From Sphingobium boeckii (lineage in GTDB: Bacteria > Pseudomonadota > Alphaproteobacteria > Sphingomonadales > Sphingomonadaceae), in the NCBI RefSeq assembly GCF_014199215.1, contig NZ_JACIJC010000004.1:248001-312000 (forward strand): DNA of 64,000 bases, read 5' to 3'. Shown here one piece after another: positions 61,138-64,000 of this stretch (its first letter is position 1; each line of letters opens with the position of its first letter). The notes below the pieces were generated by a model that saw nothing but the letters and a program-made list of their open reading frames with translations, was not told the DNA's origin and ran no database searches. Both the position numbers and the translations under genes were made by a program.

Positions 61138-62664
61138 ATGACGACCAACACCATCATTCTCCCCGCGACGACGATCCTCCTCGACCCCGCCGATGACGTG
61201 GCCATCGCCATCGCCGATATCGAAGCGGGCAGCCTGCTTCCCTATGGCGACACGATCGCGATCGAGGCCATTCCGGCGGGCCACAAGATCGCACGCCACG
61301 CCATCGCCGTCGATGCGCCCGTGCGCCGCTATGGCCAGGTGATCGGCTTTGCCACGCAGCCGATCCCGGCGGGCGCGCATGTGCATGTGCACAATATCGA
61401 AGTCCGCGATTTCGCGCGCGCCGATGCGTCCGGGCGGGATTATCGGGCCACCGCCATGGTGCCGCACCCCGCGACGTTCGACGGGTATATGCGCGCGGAT
61501 GGGCGAGCGGGGACGCGCAACTATGTGGGCATCATCGCATCGGTCAACTGCTCGGCCACGATCTGCCGCGCGATTGCGGACCGGTTCCGTGGCGAAGATT
61601 TCCCCGGCATCGATGGCGTGGTGCCGATTACGCACAGCCAGGGCTGCGGTATCGACACATCCGGCGAAGGCATGGACGTGCTGCGCCGCACGCTGGCGGG
61701 CTATGCGCGCCATCCCAATTTCGGCGCGGTGCTGCTGATTGGCCTGGGCTGCGAAGCCAATCAGATCGCCGGCATGTTCGATGCCGAATCGTTGGAAACA
61801 GGACCGCGGCTGCGCACCCTGGTGATCCAGGATGAGGGCGGCACCGTGGCGACGATCAGGCGCGGTGAAGACATCGTCCGCGAATTGATCGCTTCGGCCA
61901 GCGCGGACCGGCGTACCGCCCTGCCCGTCTCTCACCTGACGCTGGGCCTGCAATGCGGCGGATCGGATGGCTATTCGGGGATCACCGCCAATCCTGCGCT
62001 GGGCGCGGCGGTCGATCTGCTCATTGCCAATGGCGGCACGGCGATTCTCTCCGAAACGCCCGAAATCTATGGTGCGGAACATCTGCTGACGGCGCGCGCC
62101 GCCTCCGCGGATATTGCCGACAAGCTGAATGCGCGCATCCGCTGGTGGGATGGCTATACCGCGCGCAACGGCGGCGAGATGGATAACAATCCCTCCCCCG
62201 GCAACAAGAAGGGCGGGCTGACCACGATCCTCGAAAAATCCCTGGGCGCGGTGGCCAAGGCGGGATCGACCGGGCTGATGGACGTGGTTCAATATGCCGA
62301 GGAGGTCCGCACCCGCGGCCTCGTTTTCATGGATACGCCCGGCTATGATCCGGTGTCGGCCACAGGCCAGGTGGCGGGCGGCGCGAACGTGATCTGTTTC
62401 ACCACCGGGCGCGGCTCCGTCTACGGCTGCAAGCCGACTCCTTCGTTGAAGCTGGCCACGAACAGCCGCATGTATCGCGCGATGCGCGACGACATGGATT
62501 TCAACTGCGGCGCGATCATCGACGAGGGCCTTTCGGTGCAGGCGGCCGGGGCGCAGATTTTCGATCTGATCCTGGCCACCGCATCGGGCGCGCCCAGCCG
62601 CAGCGAGGCGCATGGTTTCGGCGTGGACGAATTCGTGCCCTGGCAACTTGGCGCGGTGATGTGA
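61138..62664 (+). CDS. UxaA family hydrolase (altronate/galactarate dehydratase-like)
   Basis: A 508-residue dehydratase. The N-terminal SAF domain (about 1-105; DDVAIAIADIEAGSLLPYGD) is fused to the UxaA C-terminal domain with DGRAGTRNYVGIIASVNCSA, ITHSQGCGID, LGLQCGGSDGYSGITANPA and MDNNPSPGNKKGGLTTILEK, the usual altronate-dehydratase signatures including the metal-site cysteines. The full length matches altronate dehydratase. The same superfamily contains sulfolactate sulfo-lyase (SuyAB), so a sulfonate substrate is an alternative given the nearby SQ locus. The ATG at 61138 has GGGA upstream; an ATG at 61129 is possible. Confidence 0.85.
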   Translation: MTTNTIILPATTILLDPADDVAIAIADIEAGSLLPYGDTIAIEAIPAGHKIARHAIAVDAPVRRYGQVIGFATQPIPAGAHVHVHNIEVRDFARADASGRDYRATAMVPHPATFDGYMRADGRAGTRNYVGIIASVNCSATICRAIADRFRGEDFPGIDGVVPITHSQGCGIDTSGEGMDVLRRTLAGYARHPNFGAVLLIGLGCEANQIAGMFDAESLETGPRLRTLVIQDEGGTVATIRRGEDIVRELIASASADRRTALPVSHLTLGLQCGGSDGYSGITANPALGAAVDLLIANGGTAILSETPEIYGAEHLLTARAASADIADKLNARIRWWDGYTARNGGEMDNNPSPGNKKGGLTTILEKSLGAVAKAGSTGLMDVVQYAEEVRTRGLVFMDTPGYDPVSATGQVAGGANVICFTTGRGSVYGCKPTPSLKLATNSRMYRAMRDDMDFNCGAIIDEGLSVQAAGAQIFDLILATASGAPSRSEAHGFGVDEFVPWQLGAVM

Positions 62665-62706
62665 CGCGCCGTTCAGGGCGAATGGCATAGAGGGAGCGAC
62701 AGAACG

Positions 62707-63681
62707 ATGGCACGGGTTGCGTATATCGAGGCTCATGGCGGGCCGGAGGTCATTCAATGGCGCGACGTGGATCTGCCCGCGCCCGGCCCCGGCGAGGTGC
62801 GAATCCGCCAGAGCGCCGTCGGCCTGAACTTTCTGGATGTCTATCACCGGCGCGGTATCTATCCGATCGACCTGCCCGGTGGCCTGGGCATGGAATCCGC
62901 CGGGACGGTGACCGCGCTGGGCGAAGGCGTGACGGCCCTGTCGGTGGGCGATCGCGTCGCGACCTTCGGCCCGGTGCGCAGTGCTTATGCCGACGAACGC
63001 AATGTGCCCGCCGCCGCGCTGTTCAAACTGCCCGGCGATATTCCCGATGACGTGGCCGCAGCGGCTCTGTTGAAGGGCTGCACGGCGGAATTCCTGATCG
63101 AGCGCTGCACCCGGGTGCAGCCGGGCTGGACCGTGCTGGTCCATGCGGCCGCGGGCGGCGTCGGGCTGATCCTGGTGCAATGGCTGAAGGCGATCGGCGC
63201 GATCGTGATCGGCACGGTAAGCACCGAGGACAAGGCCGCAGCGGCAAAGGCCGCGGGCACGGATCACATCATCTTCTACAAGACCGAGGATATCACGGCC
63301 CGCGTGCGGGACATCACCGGCGGCAAGGGTGTGCCCGTGGTGTTCGACGGGATCGGCATGGCGACGTGGGAGGCCTCACTGGCCGCCACGGCACGGCGCG
63401 GCATGATCGTGAGCTATGGCAATGTCGGCGCGCCGGTGACCGGCGTCGGCCTCAGCACGCTGGCGGCCAAGGGCAGCCTGTTCGTCTCCCGCCCGACACT
63501 ATTCGATTATTATGTCGAAGCCGAGGAGCGCGCCGCGGGCGTGGATCGGCTGTGGTCGATGATCCGATCGGGCCAGGTGACGATCGAGATCGGGCAGCGT
63601 TATGCGCTGGAAGAGGCCGCGCAGGCACATCGCGATCTTGAGGCGGGCCGGACAACGGGATCGACCGTATTGATCCCGTAG
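62707..63681 (+). CDS. Quinone oxidoreductase (NADPH:quinone reductase, MDR family)
   Basis: A 324-residue zinc-independent medium-chain dehydrogenase. The N-terminal GroES-like domain contains VGLNFLDVYHRRGIYPIDLP and GLGMESAGTVTALG; the nucleotide domain has HAAAGGVGLILVQWLKAIGA (AxxGGVG) and FDGIGMATWE. C-terminal GQRYALEEAAQAHRDLEAGR is typical of Qor. It is third behind the dioxygenase and UxaA genes. It likely reduces quinones or enoyl carbonyls with NADPH. Its relation to the other two genes is unclear. It ends 5 bases before the stop of the enoyl-CoA hydratase gene, which faces it. Confidence 0.92.
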   Translation: MARVAYIEAHGGPEVIQWRDVDLPAPGPGEVRIRQSAVGLNFLDVYHRRGIYPIDLPGGLGMESAGTVTALGEGVTALSVGDRVATFGPVRSAYADERNVPAAALFKLPGDIPDDVAAAALLKGCTAEFLIERCTRVQPGWTVLVHAAAGGVGLILVQWLKAIGAIVIGTVSTEDKAAAAKAAGTDHIIFYKTEDITARVRDITGGKGVPVVFDGIGMATWEASLAATARRGMIVSYGNVGAPVTGVGLSTLAAKGSLFVSRPTLFDYYVEAEERAAGVDRLWSMIRSGQVTIEIGQRYALEEAAQAHRDLEAGRTTGSTVLIP

Positions 63682-63686
63682 GAGCG

Positions 63687-64000
63687 CTAAGGAAACTTCG
63701 GTTTGCGCTTTTCGACAAAGGCGGAGACGCCTTCGCGAAAATCAGGGAGCGTGAAGGCCTCCGCGAACAGGGCGCGAGAGTGCGCGTCCTCATCCATCTG
63801 CCCCTCCAGGATCCGGCGGATCGCCTTTTTGCTTTCGCGCACGCTATGGGCAGACCCATCAGCGATGCTGGCGGCGAGCATATCAGGCTCTTCGGCGATC
63901 ATGTCGATCAGACCGATGCGCAGCGCTTCTTCGGCGTCGATCAACTGGCCGGTGAACAGAATTCTCTTGGCTTGCGCTGGCCCGACGAGATCGACCAGCA
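63687..64000 (-). CDS. Enoyl-CoA hydratase/isomerase family protein, partial
   Basis: The C-terminal part of a crotonase-fold protein, cut by the window end. The frame stays open to position 64000, with LVDLVGPAQAKRILFTGQLI followed by DAEEALRIGLIDMIAEE, the usual family segment before the C-terminal helices. The last residues FREGVSAFVEKRKPKFP match the classic crotonase C-terminus (EGxxAFxEKRxPxF). The N-terminus, with the oxyanion residues, lies outside the window. It acts in fatty acid or aromatic acid beta-oxidation. It is convergent with the quinone oxidoreductase gene. Confidence 0.88.
   Translation of the reverse strand, partial: LVDLVGPAQAKRILFTGQLIDAEEALRIGLIDMIAEEPDMLAASIADGSAHSVRESKKAIRRILEGQMDEDAHSRALFAEAFTLPDFREGVSAFVEKRKPKFP

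Noticed and set aside
61138-62664. A fused SuyAB sulfolactate sulfo-lyase
   Set aside because: Length and signature residues fit altronate/galactarate dehydratase equally well, so the sulfonate function is kept only as a possibility under findings.

Overview
The window looks like chromosomal DNA of a high-GC alphaproteobacterium, most likely a sphingomonad (Sphingomonas, Sphingopyxis, Novosphingobium or a relative). The signs are the argH-lptM-lysA order, a CC_3452-type secreted protein, rpoZ near rsh, several TonB-dependent receptors, an FecI/FecR system, and two families of inverted repeats of the kind common in sphingomonads. The assignment is from gene content, not a phylogeny. I found no rRNA, tRNA, CRISPR array, prophage or insertion sequence.

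Positions 1-38,300 are mostly ordinary core genome. They hold a PepSY membrane protein, a phasin, a divergent AraC/SDR pair, PhoD phosphatase, the (p)ppGpp enzyme Rsh, RNA polymerase omega, a phospholipase D-type enzyme, a phospholipid methyltransferase-like protein, and a bacterial Cdc48-type double AAA ATPase. After these come cyclophilin, MgtE and ZntB transporters, a siroheme synthase fragment, the argH-lptM-lysA operon with divergent tlpA, two acyl-CoA thioesterases, a tandem TetR fusion, and an adenine-deaminase-like enzyme coupled to a purine phosphoribosyltransferase. The block ends with OsmC, cytochrome c, hemC, an autotransporter and a FecI-FecR-receptor operon.

Positions 38,880 to about 60,000 are the most interesting part and read as a locus for the plant and algal sulfolipid sulfoquinovosyl diacylglycerol (SQDG) and its breakdown products. 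A GH31 enzyme at 53,082-55,091 has the K-E-R-W-Y sulfonate-recognition set of Agrobacterium-type sulfoquinovosidases. An aldo/keto reductase and a flavin-dependent monooxygenase at 42,360-44,341 match the SmoB/SmoC pair of the oxidative (sulfo-SMO) pathway, which removes sulfite from sulfoquinovose to give 6-oxo-glucose and then glucose. Around them lie a LacI regulator, a YeiH-type exporter suited to sulfite or sulfate, two MFS carriers, an iron-type alcohol dehydrogenase, a TIM-barrel enzyme, and a glycerol block (FGGY kinase, AGPS-like flavoenzyme, GlpD-like dehydrogenase). An acyl-CoA ligase overlaps the sulfoquinovosidase gene, and a TonB-dependent receptor lies upstream of it. Three copies of a 14-bp LacI-type palindrome sit at the promoters or start codons of the carrier, the reductase and the divergent TIM-barrel/MFS pair, which ties these units into one regulon. 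The inferred flow is: uptake through the TonB receptor, fatty acids to the CoA ligase, SQ-glycerol to sulfoquinovosidase, SQ to the monooxygenase and reductase, glycerol to the kinase and GlpD, and sulfite out through YeiH. No flavin reductase for the monooxygenase lies in the window.

Positions 59,265-64,000 hold a second small catabolic unit: a LysR regulator divergent from a PhyH-type Fe/2-oxoglutarate dioxygenase, then a full-length UxaA-type dehydratase and a quinone oxidoreductase. An enoyl-CoA hydratase gene, cut by the window edge, faces them. Its substrate is not clear.
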